DNA of 64,000 nt from Erpobdella octoculata (lineage: Eukaryota; Annelida; Clitellata; Hirudinida; Erpobdellidae): contig OZ022239.1 in assembly GCA_963978895.1 (NCBI GenBank), forward strand, positions 12,513,274 through 12,577,273, written 5' to 3'. Under the pieces are notes generated by a model that saw only the letters and a list, made by a program, of their open reading frames with translations, made no database searches and was not told the DNA's origin. Below are positions 13,437 to 26,929 of this stretch, one piece after another (the stretch's first letter is position 1; each line of letters starts with the position of its first letter). The position numbers and the translations under genes were made by a program.

Positions 13437-15062
13437 GGGGAGAACCGGACTGAATAGACACTGTACAGAACGGACACTGAGATTTTCTCATTTGTTAAAT
13501 TATTTTTTACGCCCATCTCTGGTTTAAAATGCGTATATATGTGAACTCTTTGTTCCGTGTTGTTCTTTTGTGTCTCGTGTATTTCGTTCAGCATTTATAG
13601 AGCTTTTTGTTTTTTCGCACGAAAAAGTGAAAACGAGTCAGGTCAGAACTATTCTATTCTTATCAAATATTTAAGTTTATATTTTGTAAGATTTTTTTAG
13701 TAAATAAAGAGATGTTTGATTAATATTTTAATCTAAAGTTTGGATGTCAAAAATTATTATTTTGCTCGTTGCAGACTAAAATGCTCGTACATCTCGGTTC
13801 GTACTAAATGACCACTGTAAGGTCGTACTTAATGACCATAGTTATTCAGTATTGCTGAATGTTTAAATGTTCATAAATGTGTTTAGGTTCATTATTGATC
13901 AAAATGTTAATGTAATATAATGAAATTGTTTAATATATTAAAGACATATACATATTAATCACTACTTAATGTTGTTATGGTTATGTTTCAGAATGAGAAA
14001 CAGACTATCTACAGCTTCAAAATACAGATGATCTGCTTCCAAATCCAGATCCTCTTGCTACAGAAATCTTGTTTACACCACAACAGCTTGTTTATGGAAT
14101 AGTGACTAAAGAAGAAGTTCAAACTCCCAACAGCTCTATGGTCGTTGTCGAACCCAGTGGATCAGAGTTATCGGCAACGCTTCAAATGATCCGCCCTTTT
14201 CCGAAAGCTGCAGCTCGCAAACGAGGCGGGGGTCGGAAGAAACTGTCTTCTACCATATTGACAGATACTCCTGTAAAGAATGTTTTGCAGAAAGAAAGGA
14301 CAGAAAGAGATTTGAGGAGATGCAAGTTAAAAACATCAAAACTTGCAGCAAGAAGTGATATTTCTAAAAGCTTCCCAGACATCGAGCCTGATGGGAAATC
14401 AACATTCAAAAATATGCTCACCAGTAAAGATCCTCATTTTAACATTGACAGCGCCAAGATAGAAATAGGGGATTGGTGTCTTTTTGAATATTTTTTTGAC
14501 TCAAAAACCTATTATGTAGGCAAAATTGTTGAAGTAAAAGAGGATATAGTTTCGGCTGATTTTCTGAAATTTGTATACAAAGATAAAGACACCGAAGAGG
14601 CCAAATTTTTATCTAAAGATAAAGGGATTTGTGAGGCTGATATGGATCAGATTGTTGTAAAAATAGGAGATCCAATCCTTCAAAAATCGAAACGCAGAAA
14701 TGGACATATAAAATTTTCTTTTGACTTTTCTGTGAAATAAAATATTTTGCCTTACCATTTGTTGAGAATTCTGTCTTCTATAATAAAAATTGCATGAGTG
14801 ACCATTGAGTACTTGGGGGTGTCCATTCAATACTACCAGGTTGTACTGAATGGCCAGCCAGAAATTTTGGAAGAGGTTGCGTTATTTATCGTTTTTTATA
14901 AAATTGTTATAATATGAAAATTTTTAATGAGCGGTTTTCAGTAGTGGAATGTTTTTGCTTTCATTATGTGAAAAAATTTTATTTCTATCACTTATAGTTT
15001 TTTTGTATGATTGATTTGAATAAAAGAGTAAAATTGTGTGACCATTTGGTACCACTCTCCCC
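13437..15062 (+). mobile_element. Tigger/pogo-like element, internally deleted (copy B)
   Basis: It begins GGGGAGAACCGG at 13437 and ends TGGTACCACTCTCCCC at 15062, with TA on each side (13435-13436 and 15063-15064). The first ~560 bases match the 5' region of copy A. The transposase start codon region (MRNRLSTAS) is present near 13993, but the sequence then joins directly to the C-terminal part, removing the DNA-binding and catalytic domains. The C-terminal coding region matches copy A and then extends further. Confidence 0.88.
14069..14740 (+). pseudogene. C-terminal remnant of the Tigger-like transposase gene
   Basis: The 223-residue open frame starts inside the old gene at MFTPQQLVYGIVTKEEVQ. 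Its first ~115 residues match copy A; they include a basic stretch (RKRGGGRKK) and a heptad-like RTERDLRRCKLKTSKLA segment. The rest, FDSKTYYVGKIVEV onward, is absent from copy A as seen here and preserves the original tail of the protein. This kind of tail is seen after the DDE domain in invertebrate Tigger proteins. No catalytic residues remain. Confidence 0.75.
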
Positions 15063-15064
15063 TA

Positions 15065-15582
15065 CCGATGATAGAGAAATGAGGTAGACCTCACCGATGG
15101 CCATGTGAACTTCAGAAATTTTTTTGGGTTAAAGACAAAAAAGGAGAAAGAGGAAAACAAGATAACTCCCAATATTTAACATAAATCAACATGAATGGAA
15201 GGAGCAACTACTTCTGATTGCTATACCCCCGGACGACAATGAACGCCATCATTTCATGTTTGTTATTTTCTGCTGTTGTTTTGATTTCTATCACATAATC
15301 TGTCATTTAAACTCAACTGATATTTTACAGCACACTAATTCCAAAAAATTGATACAATTTCAGGGTCGGGATAAGAGGTATAAAATAAAACCAAGTTTAA
15401 CAATTAAAATTGTAATACACAAAAGACACAGATTTAGCCTTAGCCTCTTACGATAGTCATGATCAATAATTACCATTTATAAAAATGTACAAAGATAGTA
15501 GTATAGTATTTCAATGTCACGCGCTGTCTCAACAATCTGGCCACCAATCATACGCAGTCATTTTTACTTGAAGATTTATTTT
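15065..15582. other. Intergenic stretch downstream of TMEM144
   Basis: No gene is visible. A minus-strand AATAAA lies at 15575-15580, only a few bases past the TMEM144 stop, and could serve as its polyadenylation signal. Confidence 0.45.
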
Positions 15583-17934
<2,352 letters not shown>

Positions 17935-18779
17935 TGCTTTCCAGATGTGATAATGCTAATCAGCTGATAAAATAAACTTCTACTAACTAATTTGTTAACT
18001 CTAGAAAATCGCGACAGCAGCTTCCCACGATCTTTGAAACCTCGCCACGCACCTACCTACTTAGCCCGAGATTTTATCTCAACTGAGATGCGTAGTCGAT
18101 ATTTAATAATTAACACATCGGCCAATTCGGTTTGACTCTTCTTCGGCGAGCTCACCGGGCGTGAAAGAACGAGTGACTGAATCACATGTCGATCTCTCTA
18201 TCATTCTTCTTCTCAAGTGTTTTTTGATGACGTCGTTGAAGTCGACAGACATCTGATGCTCTCTGAAACTTGACATACCTAAGACATAAGCGCAGTAAAA
18301 TGTTTGTTTTTGAATCGTAAAACGATTACTTTTTCACTTAAAAATATCTAACGATAACCGTCACGTGTTATACGGCATGAGAGTGTTGTTTTCTGCGTGA
18401 CATCCAAGGCGTGTCATCATAAGGCAAGCACTTGCTATGCAGAGGTAGGTAAGACTAATAAAATAGTATACTATGAGAGTATTTATTCAAATTGAATAAG
18501 TATTCTGATGGATAAAACATTGAAGTGTATATAAATAATTATAATTCAACAAAAGTGTTCTAATGGATCATTCTGGATCAAATATTGTCAAACAATATTA
18601 TATTACTGACACGAGCGGATTCAATTCCATTATAAAAAAAAATTGTTTGATTGATTAACGTCTATACCGCATGAGACAATTTAGACGGGATGTATGTTTG
18701 AGAGTTCCGTGATGTGTTTATGAAATGTAAATTGTCGTTTCCTCCCCTTATAAGAAAAGCAGCGATGTGGCGTTTTATA
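17935..18779 (-). promoter_or_regulatory. Probable upstream region of TMEM144
   Basis: The first ~450 bases 5' of the start codon are noticeably richer in CpG and GC than their surroundings. They include a CRE-like TGACGTC at 18228-18234. This is consistent with a promoter, but no TATA box or start site can be assigned. The rest is AT-rich and featureless. Confidence 0.35.
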
Positions 18780-18781
18780 TA

Positions 18782-20296
18782 GGGGAGACCGGGGCATGTT
18801 GAACCAATTTTTACCAATGCTTTTATTAACTCGTCGTCTCTGTTTCTCTGTCTGTCTGTTTCTCTGTCTGTCTGTTTCTCTGTCTGTCTGTTTCTCTGTC
18901 TGTCTGTTTCTCTGTCTGTTTCAAATCTTGCAATCAATTTTTGAGGCACTTCCTGATGATAGATTTTTTTCAAATTTTGCATACATGCTCAAAATAGAAG
19001 ACAATGCAATATTCAATTATTAGTTTTACAATAAGTCAATTAATTTAGTTAATTTTAATTAATTTCGATATAATTAAGATATTTCGACTTTAATATAAAA
19101 TAAAAGAGTAATATAAGAAAAAATTGATTGCAAAATTTGTGTTTTAATTACATATAAGAGCATTGGTTTTAAAAATTCGTTTTTAATTTACTTGTTATAA
19201 CTTTACTCAGTACACATTTATTATTGCAGTAAAACATCTTGAAATAGGTTATTATTATAAACAAATATGTTTATTACGTATACCAAAAATTATTTTTAAT
19301 TTTAAGATTTTTCCTTGACCATAGAAGAAAATATTAGCAAGCCCGTCATGTGGTTCAACTTACCCCGTTAACGGGGCACGTTGAACCAATATTTTATAAC
19401 TGCTGTTTCTAAGCAGTTATTGTTCTAATGAAACATTTTCAAATGTACAAATGTTATCTAAGTCAAATTGATTTATCTTCAATCTTCTATTTTACTTTAT
19501 ATCTCCAATAAAATTCGGATTTCGCAATTTTTTGGTTTTGTTGTATTTGAGGTTTTTAAGTTCATCTAATTTATTACAAAAGTTGCGTAATTATTATAAT
19601 TAATATTACTAATAATAAGTTCTTGTGTTACGAAACGCTATGGATTAAATCTTTGAAGCTGCTTAATGCTGCTTACGTAATTATTGTAACAACTTGTGTT
19701 TTTTAGAATGGTTATTGGGTTATTGTGAGAACACGCAATGACCCTGAGAAAACCCAAACAAAACAGCTAATAAAAAAATCTAATAACTGATAAAAATATC
19801 TAATAATTGAAAAAAATTTCTATTAAAATTATCTAATAAAATATCTAAAAATTATAACAAGTCAAATCATCACCATGATAAAATATTGTTGGTTCAATGT
19901 GCCCCTAACAAAATGGTTCAACATGCCCCAATCGTATTGGTCCTAGTATTTTAACTGTAGGCTGATTAACATGTTACTGATGCGAGAAAGAAAACACGTA
20001 CTGTGTTACTGGATAAAAACACAACAAAAATATGTATCTTAAAATTACTCACTTTTTTTGCAATTGTGTTTTAAAGAACAATAACGTCAACGACTCAAAA
20101 TTACTCGAAACCGGCAAAATCACTTATATCGCGATTATTTTAAAATTAACATACATAAACATCACAAATCAACACAGCTACTTCTATTTATATTATTAGT
20201 CCAAACTATGAAACTCTGACAAAAAATTTCTATAAATAAGCAAATTTACCTATCTGGTTCAACATGCCCCGTGGTTCAACATGCCCCGGTCTCCCC
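18782..20296. mobile_element. Nonautonomous pogo-type element with GTTGAACC motifs
   Basis: The ends are GGGGAGACCGGGGCATGTTG at 18782 and its complement finishing at 20296. TA flanks both sides (18780-18781 and 20297-20298). The outer bases GGGGAGAnCCGG are shared with the Tigger copies in this window. Copies of ATGTTGAACC or its complement recur inside (near 19350-19390, 19890-19925 and 20255-20285), as expected for transposase-binding repeats. There is no transposase. A copy of the unclassified ~390-bp repeat is inserted at 18811. Confidence 0.85.
18811..19196 (+). repeat. Unclassified ~390-bp interspersed repeat, copy 1
   Basis: It begins TTACCAATGCTTTTATTAAC, carries a variable (TCTGTCTGTTTC)n run, then an AT-rich body containing GTCACTTCCTGATGATAG or the GCACTT variant, and ends TTTTTAATTTACTTGTT. 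Three further copies lie at 21792, 24758 and 25173, all in the same orientation. No coding capacity, TIRs or tRNA-like head were seen. It interrupts the pogo-type element. Confidence 0.85.
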
Positions 20297-20298
20297 TA

Positions 20299-20720
20299 CG
20301 GTTTGTTTCTGCCACCGGATTGTGAATCAAATGAATATTTAGTAAGATAAACAGCAAAAATCATAAATAATATACTCCTTTATTATTCTTATAGTAACCA
20401 CTTCATGAAAACAGAAGTGTTAATGAAGAACTTGAAGATAAGATTTGTTTAAAACACTTTTGGTTTCTAGCAAAAATTTAATTTGGCCATTTCCTTACTG
20501 CACTTTATAAAATCACGAGAGAGCTACAAAAAAATCAGAAGATAAAAAACAGTTGAAGATTTTTTTACATTTGTATTTGCATTGTAGCGAACAATCGCAG
20601 TGGCGGATCCAGGAATTGGATGGATAGGGGGACTGGATTTTTGTTTAAATTCTGATTTGAATTAGAGTCGTTATGCGACCCGTTGTAAGATTAATTGATT
20701 TTTTTATTTTGTAGAACCAC
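20299..20720. other. Spacer with no recognised gene
   Basis: AT-rich. A CAGTGGCGGATCCAGGAATT phrase at about 20600 resembles the outer end of a hAT-type repeat, but no matching second end was found nearby. Confidence 0.35.
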
Positions 20721-20724
20721 ACAA

Positions 20725-21700
20725 GGAATTGAGATAGAACTTTTTATTTACCGAACAGCTACAAATCCACCCGTATGTCCACGTTATAGCACTGGACTTT
20801 ACAAACTACCAATAGAAGACGAGGCGTACAACTAGCTGTTTGACTTCCTTAGAGGGCGAATGCACTGCACTAAATTCCAAAACCAAGTGTCGTCTTTAAA
20901 AGAAATAAATGCAAGCATCGTCCAAGGCTCAGGAATTGGACCCAGTTGCTACATTGTTGCGGCATCGGACCTCTCCCCAGCATAGATGGTAACCGTCTAG
21001 AGAAATATGCAGATGATACCTACCTTATAGTACCACCAGGTAATTCTCACTTAATCGTTGATGAGCTCGCGAGCATACAGATCTGGGCAAAAAGAAATAA
21101 CCTAACTTTAAACGATTCAAAAACAAAAGAGTTGGTTGTGCGTCGCCCCAGAACAAAGGCAAACGCACTCCCTACCCCTTTGGTCGGAGTGGAGAGGGTG
21201 GATGTAATGAATGTGCTGGGAGTCCTGATCGACGGAAGGTTCTCATTCCGGGAGCACGTTGACTGGATCTGCACAAAATCTGCACAGTCTTTATATGCAC
21301 TAAGAAACTTACTGGCTCACGGGCTGTGTGGCCGGGAGCTCTGGACGGTCACGGAGGCGACACTTATATCCAGGATCACCTACGCCTCTCAATCATAGTG
21401 GGGTTTCATAGGTTCAAGAGATCTTCAACGCATCGAGTCGGTCATTAGGAAGGTGACACGCCAGTGTTTCTTGGCTTCCGACCGCCCTGATTTTGTGCAC
21501 CGCTGCGCCGTGGCGGATTCAACTCTGTTCAACTAGGTTCTGTCTAACCGCCTTCACGTCCTTCACCATCTTCTCCCAGACGTCAAGAAATCAGAATATC
21601 ACCTTCGTCCTCGAGCTCACGACAGAGTAATTCCGCATGCAGATTCCTTACTCAGAAAAACCTTTATCCATAGATCTTTGAACTCAAAATAACTTAAACA
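20725..21700 (+). pseudogene. Reverse transcriptase fragment, broken
   Basis: Frames in this interval encode the C-terminal half of a non-LTR reverse transcriptase. FLRGRMHCTKFQNQVSS and IVQGSGIGPS (the conserved QGS block) lie in the first part (about 20840-20950). The active-site box KYADDTYLI lies in the 20946-21398 frame, followed by the thumb-like region NVLGVLIDGRFSFREHVDWI. There are in-frame stops near 20836 and 21399 and a frame change near 20950. The endonuclease and N-terminal RT are missing. It is a dead jockey/CR1-like copy; the exact clade cannot be fixed by eye. Confidence 0.85.
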
Positions 21701-21791
21701 ATGCCGAACTCTATATTAAATCTCTGAAAAAACAAGTTTTAGATTTTATTTTAAGTCTTTAACTTTAGATTGTCGATTGTATTCTTTTTTA

Positions 21792-22146
21792 TTACCAATG
21801 CTTTTATTAACTCGTCGTCTCTGTTTGTTTCTCTGTCTGTCTGTTTATTTCTCTGTCTGTTTCAAATCTTGCAATCAATTTTTGAGTCACTTCCTGATGA
21901 TAGATTTTTTTCAAATTTTGCATACATGCTCAAAATAAAAGACAATGCAATATTCAATTATTAGTTTTACAATAAGTCAATTAATTTAGTTAATTTTAAT
22001 TAATTTCGATATTTCGATATAATTAAGATATTTCGACTTTAATATAAAATAAAAGAGTAATATAAGAAAAAATTGATTGCAAAATTTGTGTTTTAATTAC
22101 ATATAAAAGCATTGGGTTTTAAAAATTCGTTTTTAATTTACTTGTT
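21792..22146 (+). repeat. Unclassified ~390-bp repeat, copy 2 (inside the LINE)
   Basis: Same start (TTACCAATGC) and end (TTTACTTGTT) as copy 1, with a shorter CTGT microsatellite. The flanks ...TTTATT and TTTATT... may be a short target duplication. Confidence 0.85.
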
Positions 22147-22236
22147 TTTATTTAATTTTAATTTTTATTATTTAAATGTAAATCGCTGTGCGTCATTGTC
22201 AGGCTGGTTAATAAAGATTTACTTACTTACTTACTT

Positions 22237-22711
22237 ACTTAGGTTACCCGGTGTTGCACGGGTGTATTTTACACGGTTTTATTTACCTCACACTGTATGT
22301 TGTATTTTTCAGGTTTTTAAAATCGAATTTTCGACCACTTCCACACGTCCAATTGACTTGAAAATTTCAAAACACATGTATTCTCGATGACAATGCAATA
22401 TTTTCATATTTTCATATCATAAAAATATTTATTTAAACTACAATTAACTAAAATACGCTAATGCAATCAATAAGCAGGCTGTGAATTCAGGCCTACATAG
22501 CGGCGTTCTCTCTATCATTACTAATGTTGCATGCACCTTATACTTATACATACTTATATAACTATATTTATGCACATATAGACGAGTGGTTTATCTTTAT
22601 AATTAGACGGACCCAAACAAATTTAGTAAACAAGGAGATTTGAACGAAGACTTTTTACGTAAATTCGCAAACACAACGTTAATTAATTTTTACAAGACCA
22701 AAAATTATAAA
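22237..22711. other. AT-rich stretch beginning with a Helitron-like 3' end
   Basis: At 22241-22265 the minus strand reads ACCCGTGCAACACCGGGT followed by AACCTAA. This is a hairpin close to a CTRR-type terminus, suggesting the end of a Helitron-like repeat in minus orientation. Nothing else was recognised. Confidence 0.35.
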
Positions 22712-22712
22712 A

Positions 22713-23036
22713 TAATATTACGAAAAAAGATACTTTTTTCAAAAAACACGTTTTTATTTATGTGTGGAAAGTGCACTAAAGAGAGTATAAAATAATTTTT
22801 TTCCTTTCTTTCTATATGTCATCAAATAATCTTTGACTAAAAATAAAAGCGTGAGACGCTCATCATAATCCATGGATTATGATGGAAATGGAAATGGATA
22901 AGGATGAGCTCCCACACTTTTATTTTTAGTCAAAGATTATTTAATGACATATAGAAGGAAAGGAAAAAAAATCATTTTATACTTTTTAGTGCACTTTCCA
23001 CACATAAATAAAAGTATCTTTTTTCGTAATATTTTT
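22713..23036. mobile_element. Long inverted repeat (foldback/MITE-like)
   Basis: The left arm (22713-22873) and right arm (about 22901-23036) are reverse complements along most of their length. For example, TTTGACTAAAAATAAAAGCG on the left pairs with ACTTTTATTTTTAGTCAAAG on the right, and GTGGAAAGTGCACTAAA pairs with TTAGTGCACTTTCCAC. The short centre contains CATAATCCATGGATTATG, itself palindromic. No target duplication was identified. Confidence 0.85.
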
Positions 23037-23081
23037 CTTGTTCTTTTATTTCTTCCTTTTTTACACTTTTTAACTTTCTTC

Positions 23082-23087
<6 letters not shown>

Positions 23088-23154
<67 letters not shown>
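23088..23154. repeat. (TC)n microsatellite
   Basis: About 33 uninterrupted TC dinucleotides. Confidence 0.97.
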
Positions 23155-23163
<9 letters not shown>

Positions 23164-23254
23164 ATCTTGAAGTGATTTTATATAATTGTTTTTTATTACA
23201 TAACATTGCTTTAATCACATGAGCAAACCCCATTCAATTTTGCTTATCTTATGA

Positions 23255-23741
23255 CATCTATATATATATAAAAATGAATGTTTGTATGTATGTATGTATG
23301 TCCTTTATGCATTGCTACACCATTCATCCGATCGTAATAAAATTTTCAAACAACCCTGAGAGTCAAGGCGAATCAAATATAGAGAAAAAATTTTGAAATT
23401 CATCACAAAATGAGCGGAGCGGAGCGGGTGAGTGAACGGGAACTATATACATATATATCCACATACATATACATACATAAATGAGCGAAAACGGAAACTG
23501 GAAGTCCACTGAGAGCGAAAAATAGAGCGGGAAAGGAAAGCGATCGAGAACGGGAAAGCAACCGGGAGCGGGAAAGCGACCGGGAGCTGGAAAACGACCG
23601 AGAGCGGGAAAGCGACCGGGAGCGGAAAAGCGACCGGGAACGCGACGGGAACGGGAAAGCGGAGAAGGAAACGGAGCGAGAGAGACAAACATTAGAAAAA
23701 CCTCTAAAAACCACGGGCAACGCCCGGTGCCCCCGATAGTA
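23255..23741 (+). mobile_element. Helitron-like nonautonomous element
   Basis: The 5' end is TCTATATATATAAAAATGAA, preceded by A. The 3' end is CGGGCAACGCCCG (a hairpin) followed by GTGCCCCCGATAG and then T. Insertion between A and T, a 5' TC and a 3' hairpin before a CTRR-like end (here a mutated CTAG) are Helitron hallmarks. The interior is a GC-rich array of GAGCGGGAAAGCGACCGGGA-type units (23405-23690). The three overlapping minus-strand ORFs rich in S/R/F/P come from that array and are not proteins. Related copies lie at 27581, 50700, 51183 and 62110. Confidence 0.7.
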
Positions 23742-23943
23742 ATTTATATAAATCAATATTATTATCATTACTATTATGTCATTGTTTTATTAATTACACT
23801 TTTATGCAAATCGCTTTCCTGAGAATCGCCTTTTTGATGCAGTCGCCACGAAAACGATCGCCATTTCAATACATTCTCTATTTTGGAGATCGCATAGATC
23901 GTCATTTTGATAATCTCCATTTCTGCCGCATAACTTAATTTTC

Positions 23944-23993
<50 letters not shown>

Positions 23994-24757
23994 TTATATA
24001 CCGATAGCTCTACTAGTCCCATTTGAACTCAGCCTAGACAAAAATAATTCACTATCACTCTAAATAAGCAATAAAACGTTATAAATAGATAATGCAACAA
24101 TTAAATGATTAATGTTGAAGTAGAGTGGATCCACTTGCCTGGCTAGCAGTGCCGGGGCTAGAGTGTGAGTACCAGCCCCACGACTAGACGTCATGCTTTA
24201 GGTGGGCGAGCTATCGCTAAAGGGGGGCGAAATGAAAATGGTTAAAAAAACACTAAAATTATATCGGGAGTTGAATAGATAATGTAAATATTATATGTAA
24301 ATCCAAGGTGCATCAGCAACACCCATATTGTTTATTATTTGTATGACTTCATTTTGGATTTCCACGATGGTAACTTTTCATTGGCTGGAATAGTTTTATA
24401 TATTCCTGCTAATGTTTTTTTTACAACGTATAGCAAAATCTTGCTTTGTTACGGTGATTGGAACTGTAATGGATATTAATGATAGTTTCAGATCAGATTA
24501 GATTGATCTTTATTTCTGGGCACTTTTGTTAAAAATTTGTCAATGTTGCTTTAGTTTCGGAGGAGGGAGTTTATAAAAATAAAATGACAAAAAGTGCCTT
24601 AAATAAAAATAACCAATATTTATCGTAAATATTTTCACAAAAAAAAAATCAATTTTCTGTTTTGTTTCTTAATTTAAACAAAATCTGCAATTTTATATAG
24701 GTCCGCTTCAAGCATCTATTCTGATATTTTAGGTTTTTGAGGTTGGAGTGAATCTTT
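23742..24757. other. Non-coding stretch with (TA)n and a hAT-like end
   Basis: A (TA)n run lies at 23946-23990. A GCAGTGCCGGGGCTAGAGTG phrase at about 24148 resembles hAT ends, but no partner was confirmed. No ORF of note. Confidence 0.4.
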
Positions 24758-24971
24758 TTACCAATGCTTTTATTAACTCGTCGTCTCTGTTTCTCTGTCT
24801 GTCTGTTTCTCTGTCTGTCTGTTTCTCTGTCTGTTTCAAATCTAGCAATCAATTTTTGAGTCACTTCCTGATGATAGATTTTTTTCAAATTTTGCATACA
24901 TGCTCAAAATAGAAGACAATGCAATATTCAATTATTAGTTTTACAATAAGTCAATTAATTTAGTTAATTTT
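24758..24971 (+). repeat. Unclassified ~390-bp repeat, copy 3 (3'-truncated)
   Basis: It starts TTACCAATGC like the other copies but breaks off after TTAGTTAATTTT. It then runs into a short tandem of TTCTTGAGGGTTT units (24970-25024). Confidence 0.85.
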
Positions 24972-25172
24972 CTTGAGGGTTTTATCGAGGGGTTTCTTGA
25001 GGGTTTTCTTGAGGGTTTTCTTGACCACAAAACGCTAACCGACTGGCAGACTATTTTACCAAGTTAACACGAACCACACTCACTGACCGCGATTCTCAAG
25101 CGTGTACGAAATTTTCATGAAAATAGTTGAGATATTTAAATTCGATGCTTTTTGATGATATTTTTATTATTA

Positions 25173-25563
25173 TTACCAATGCTTTTATTAACTCGTCGTC
25201 TCTGTTTCTCTGTCTGTCTGTTTGTTTCTCTGTCTGTCTGTTTGTTTCTCTGTCTGTCTGTTTGTTTCTCTGTCTGTTTCAAATCTTCCAATCAATTTTT
25301 GAGTCACTTCCTGATGATAGATTTTTTTTCAAATTTTGCATACATGCTCAAAATAGAAGACAATGCAATATTCAATTATTAGTTTTACAATAAGTCAATT
25401 AATTTAGTTAATTTTAATTAATTTCGATATTTCGATATAATTAAGATATTTCGACTTTAATATAAAATAAAAGAGTAATATAAGAAAAAATTGATTGCAA
25501 AATTTGTGTTTTAATTACATATAAGAGCATTGGTTTTAAAAATTCGTTTTTAATTTACTTGTT
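25173..25563 (+). repeat. Unclassified ~390-bp repeat, copy 4
   Basis: Full-length copy with the largest CTGT/TTTG microsatellite. It starts TTACCAATGC and ends TTTACTTGTT. It lies only about 200 bp after copy 3. Confidence 0.85.
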
Positions 25564-25974
25564 TATGGATAGGCACCCTAAACTCTATGATGGTTTAGTG
25601 GGCCCCCTGAAGTGGTGAGTAGTTTGATAAACATGTATGGATAAACTACCTCCGGATAGCCCCCTCCCCCGGTCATCAGCTACCAGTTTTTTTAGAGAAA
25701 AAATAAAAAGATGGCTTTGAAAATTTTTGAAAAAATGCAGCTCTGACTATCATTTTTTTTCGAGGAAAAATGAAAGAAAGGCTTTAAAAATTTAGATTTT
25801 TCTGAAATATAGGTGGGCCCTAGAAAAAGTTGAACCCCAAGGTTTTGCTGAGATGTTTGCAGTGATGCGTTAATAAGTTAACCGCATTGGATACAAAATA
25901 CACTATATTGCAGTGTGTTGATAGATACCCAACAATCCCAATTTTGTGACTATTCCTGAATACGCTGCTTTAGC

Positions 25975-26455
25975 CAGCTATGTACCTGTGTAACGGTTTA
26001 CAGGCTTAAAAAGTTCACAAAGGTACTACATAGCTTAGAATTTTTCAGAGAGGGGGAGGGCAAATACGTTGCCTTATCTTGTTAAAAATTAACAGGTTTA
26101 CAAAGTTTGAAGAAGTACATGTCTTAAAATTTTTCAGTGGGGGGGGGGAGGTTGCGAAATCCGCTGCTTAATCCAACTATGAACTTGTATAACGGTTAAC
26201 TGGTTCGAAAAAGTAGGTACATATCTTAGAATTTTTCAGGGGGGGAGGTGATATCCGCTGCCTTACCAGTTATTAACTTGTATAACGGTTAACAGGTTTA
26301 TAAAGTTCGAAAAAGTAGGTACATATCTTAGAATTTGGGGGGGGCGAAATACACTGTTTTATACAGCTATTTACTAGTGTAGCAGTTAACAGGTTTATAC
26401 ATTTCGAAAAACTAAATATCTTAAAATTGTCCAGGGGGGGGGGGCGAAATGTCTT
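25975..26455. repeat. Tandem repeat of ~100-bp units with poly-G runs
   Basis: About five degenerate units contain AACGGTTAACAGGTTTA, then AAAAGTAGGTACATATCTTA, then GAATTTTTCAG and a run of 7-12 G. Unit starts are near 25985, 26085, 26180, 26275 and 26370. The poly-G runs (for example 26139-26148 and 26434-26444) are unusual in this AT-rich region. Confidence 0.7.
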
Positions 26456-26929
26456 CTAAGGTAACTTTTCCCCCCTCGCCCCCGTAGTGGCGGGGCTGGT
26501 GAGTACCCACTAAAAAAACATTAGTGGGGTCCTTTACTGATAAGTTACATGACTAATGCTTGGCTATCGTATTGAATTTTTTCTTCAAAAATAAACAATG
26601 ACCGCGGATGGGGGAGGGGTTAGTCGTACCTTATTTAAAAAATACCTTTTTTCAAAAATTATTGATGGTCGGAAGGAAAGTGCTGGAATTGACAGCAAAT
26701 AATTTTTGATTTTAATTTTTTTTTCTAAAAACTTCTCAAATGTTGAAGGCGTCTTTAAACATCTACCGTAATTTAAGAAAAAGCGGGACGATGTGAAAAT
26801 GTTTTCGTTTCTCGTTATATTTTATATCAGAAACTATCATGTTTACCGAAAATAAAATGTCTTCACGTAAGCTGTGTGTTGTATTTATGTAATTTTTTCC
26901 GTTACATATGTCTTTTTTTTTAATGAGTT

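Larger units (their letters stand above)
20721..22236 (+). mobile_element. 5'-truncated non-LTR retrotransposon (LINE)
   Basis: A broken reverse transcriptase is followed by a 3' end terminating in a tandem ACTT tail (AAAGATTTACTTACTTACTT, 22215-22236), typical of some LINE families. The 3' UTR is split by a copy of the ~390-bp repeat at 21792-22146. The left limit is approximate. Confidence 0.8.

Noticed and set aside
23363..23768. Arg/Ser/Pro/Phe-rich minus-strand ORFs resembling SR proteins
   Set aside because: All three frames of the same GC-rich repeat are open and similarly biased; the identical repeat at 51062-51473 gives the same illusion.
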